DNA from: Methanomassiliicoccales archaeon PtaB.Bin134
Lineage (GTDB): Archaea; Thermoplasmatota; Thermoplasmata; Methanomassiliicoccales; UBA472
Assembly: GCA_002067045.1 (NCBI GenBank)
Contig: MVPZ01000159.1
Location: 1-13,926, forward strand
Reading direction: 5' to 3'
DNA length: 13,926 bases
The position numbers were made by a program, and so were the translations under genes. A model generated the notes under the pieces. That model searched no databases and was not told the DNA's origin. It worked only from the letters and a program-made list of their open reading frames with translations. Below, piece by piece: positions 12,586 to 13,926 of this stretch. Position 1 is the stretch's first letter, and each line of letters opens with the position of its first letter.

Positions 12586-13926
12586 ATGGTGCAGACTTCC
12601 GACTCCTTCCATACCAAGAGCGTGCTCGAGCTGAACGATGGACCCCTCAGCTACTACTCCCTGAAGAAGCTGGACGCCAGGGTGGACCGCTTCCCCTTCT
12701 CCGTGAAGGTGCTCCTGGAATCCCTGCTTCGCCAGGAGGACGGGGTGCTGGTCACCGCGGAGGACGTGGAGAAGCTGCTGTCCTGGACCCCCGCGGGGAA
12801 CGAGGAGCTGGATATCCCGTTCATTCCGGCCAGGGTGGTATTGCAGGACTTCACCGGCGTCCCCTGCGTGGTGGACCTGGCGGCCATGCGCGACGCGGTG
12901 CAGGAGATGGGCGGGAACCCCTCGCAGATCAACCCCCTGGTCCCGGTGGACCTGACCATCGACCATTCCGTGCAGACCGATTACCACGGCACCTGCTACG
13001 CCCAGGAGTTCAACGAGAGCCTGGAGATGGACCGCAACCTGGAGCGTTACTCGCTGCTCAAGTGGGCCCAGGGCTCCTTCCACAACTTCCGGGTGGTGCC
13101 CCCGGGAAACGGCATCATCCACCAGGTCAACCTGGAATGCCTGGCCACCGTGGTCGCCGAGCGCGACGGAGTGGCCTTCCCCGATTCCGTCTTCGGCACG
13201 GACTCGCACACCACCCAGGTCAACGGGCTGGGGGTGCTGGGATGGGGCGTGGGGGGCATTGAGGCCGAGGCGGTCATGCTCGGCCAGCCGTACTACATGC
13301 CGCTGCCGCAGGTGGTGGGCTTCCGGATCACCGGCAAGCTGAAGGCCGGGGTCACCGCCACGGACATGGTGCTGACAGCAGTGGAGATGCTGCGCAAGAA
13401 GGGAGTGGTCGGCAAGTTCGTGGAGTTCTACGGCCCGGGGATAAGGCACCTTTCCCTGCCGGACCGGGCCACCCTCTCCAACATGGCCCCGGAGTACGGG
13501 GCCACCATGGGCTTCTTCCCCGTGGACGAGGTGACCATCGCCTACCTCAAGCTAACCGGCCGGGAGAAGCTCTGCCAGAGGGTGGAGCGCTACTGCAGGG
13601 AGCAGGGGCTGTTCTACGAGGGCCAGGAGCCGGAGTACAGCGACCGCCTGGAGCTGGACCTTTCCACGATCGAGAGGTCACTGGCGGGACCGAAACGCCC
13701 CCAGGACCGCATCGAGCTCTCCAAGGTCAAGGACAGCTTCCTGGAGATGATCGCGAAGCAGGGCGGGCCCAGGAAGGGGGAGCTGATGAGGGACGGCGAT
13801 GTGCTCATCGCCTCCATCACCTCCTGCACCAACACCTCCAATCCGTCGGTGATGATGGCCGCCGGGCTGCTGGCCAAGAAGGCCGTGGAGCGGGGATTGC
13901 GGCCGAACCCCAACGTGAAGACCTCC
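12586..13926 (+). CDS. acnA: Aconitate hydratase AcnA (3' partial)
   Basis: Aconitase interconverts citrate and isocitrate in the citric acid cycle using a [4Fe-4S] cluster. The frame is open from the ATG at 12586 to the window edge: 447 codons, about half of a usual ~890-residue AcnA. Hallmarks of the AcnA/IRP type: [20 protein letters not shown] and [18 protein letters not shown], then [21 protein letters not shown]-like [20 protein letters not shown], and near the edge [12 protein letters not shown], whose Cys is the first of three cluster ligands; the other two lie beyond the window. The N-terminus [19 protein letters not shown] aligns with the family start, and a TATA-like box lies about 30 nt upstream. 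Divergent from cbiP, with no evident role in the B12 pathway. Confidence 0.95.
   Translation, partial: MVQTSDSFHTKSVLELNDGPLSYYSLKKLDARVDRFPFSVKVLLESLLRQEDGVLVTAEDVEKLLSWTPAGNEELDIPFIPARVVLQDFTGVPCVVDLAAMRDAVQEMGGNPSQINPLVPVDLTIDHSVQTDYHGTCYAQEFNESLEMDRNLERYSLLKWAQGSFHNFRVVPPGNGIIHQVNLECLATVVAERDGVAFPDSVFGTDSHTTQVNGLGVLGWGVGGIEAEAVMLGQPYYMPLPQVVGFRITGKLKAGVTATDMVLTAVEMLRKKGVVGKFVEFYGPGIRHLSLPDRATLSNMAPEYGATMGFFPVDEVTIAYLKLTGREKLCQRVERYCREQGLFYEGQEPEYSDRLELDLSTIERSLAGPKRPQDRIELSKVKDSFLEMIAKQGGPRKGELMRDGDVLIASITSCTNTSNPSVMMAAGLLAKKAVERGLRPNPNVKTS

Noticed and set aside
12505..13449. Long minus-strand open frame (314 codons) opposite aconitase
   Set aside because: It is antisense to an unmistakable AcnA frame, rich in His, Gln, Val and Gly as expected from the mirror of GC-rich codons, and has no recognisable domain.
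1..13926. CRISPR array, tRNA/rRNA genes, insertion sequences or attachment sites
   Set aside because: No regularly spaced repeats, cloverleaf-like or rRNA segments, transposase or integrase frames were seen; genes are packed end to end with normal housekeeping functions.

Overview
The window is a dense, GC-rich stretch that carries most of the late (lower-ligand) half of the cobamide (vitamin B12) pathway together with a corrinoid uptake system. The gene repertoire is archaeal: a CobY-type guanylyltransferase replaces bacterial CobU, a CbiZ-CobZ fusion (CbiS) replaces CobC, CobT is of the archaeal type, and AT-rich TATA-like boxes sit at the few intergenic regions. High GC, a B12-centred lifestyle and a bacterial-type aconitase A suggest a Euryarchaeota/Thermoplasmatota methanogen such as a Methanomassiliicoccales member. 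That assignment is inference; no rRNA or other marker is present.

Layout. Positions 2-1042 (+): 3' part of cobT, cut by the window edge. Positions 1029-8772 (-): one long transcription unit read right to left, btuF-btuC-btuD-cobD-cbiB-cbiS-cobS-cobY, with nearly all junctions overlapping; the only real gap is 122 nt between btuF and btuC, and it holds a hairpin and a TATA-like box. Positions 8773-8916: divergent control region with two identical-class 17-bp palindromes. Positions 8917-9811 (+): a small cysteine-containing membrane protein and a membrane-anchored double zinc ribbon protein, neither of known function. Positions 9818-12495 (-): two overlapping cobyric acid synthase genes, a full-length one with an extra Cys-rich N-terminal domain and a second one that lacks the glutaminase domain. 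Positions 12496-12585: divergent promoter region. Position 12586 to the end (+): 5' half of aconitase A.

How the parts fit. BtuFCD imports corrinoids. The CbiZ part of CbiS strips the lower-ligand side from incomplete or foreign corrinoids to give cobyric acid. CbiP makes cobyric acid by amidation. CobD supplies aminopropanol phosphate and CbiB attaches it. CobY activates the product with GTP. CobT activates the lower-ligand base, CobS joins the two halves, and the CobZ part of CbiS removes the last phosphate. L-threonine kinase and the corrinoid adenosyltransferase are not in the window.

The strongest unexplained signals are (1) a 17-bp palindrome TTGGAT-N5-ATCCAA found twice before btuF and once exactly over the start of the cobyric acid synthase gene, which looks like the operator of an undescribed archaeal cobamide regulator; (2) a Cys-rich metal-binding domain attached to CbiP here, resembling the C-terminal extension of Methanosarcina CobD, which this CobD lacks; and (3) a second CbiP from which the glutaminase domain appears to have been cleanly removed.
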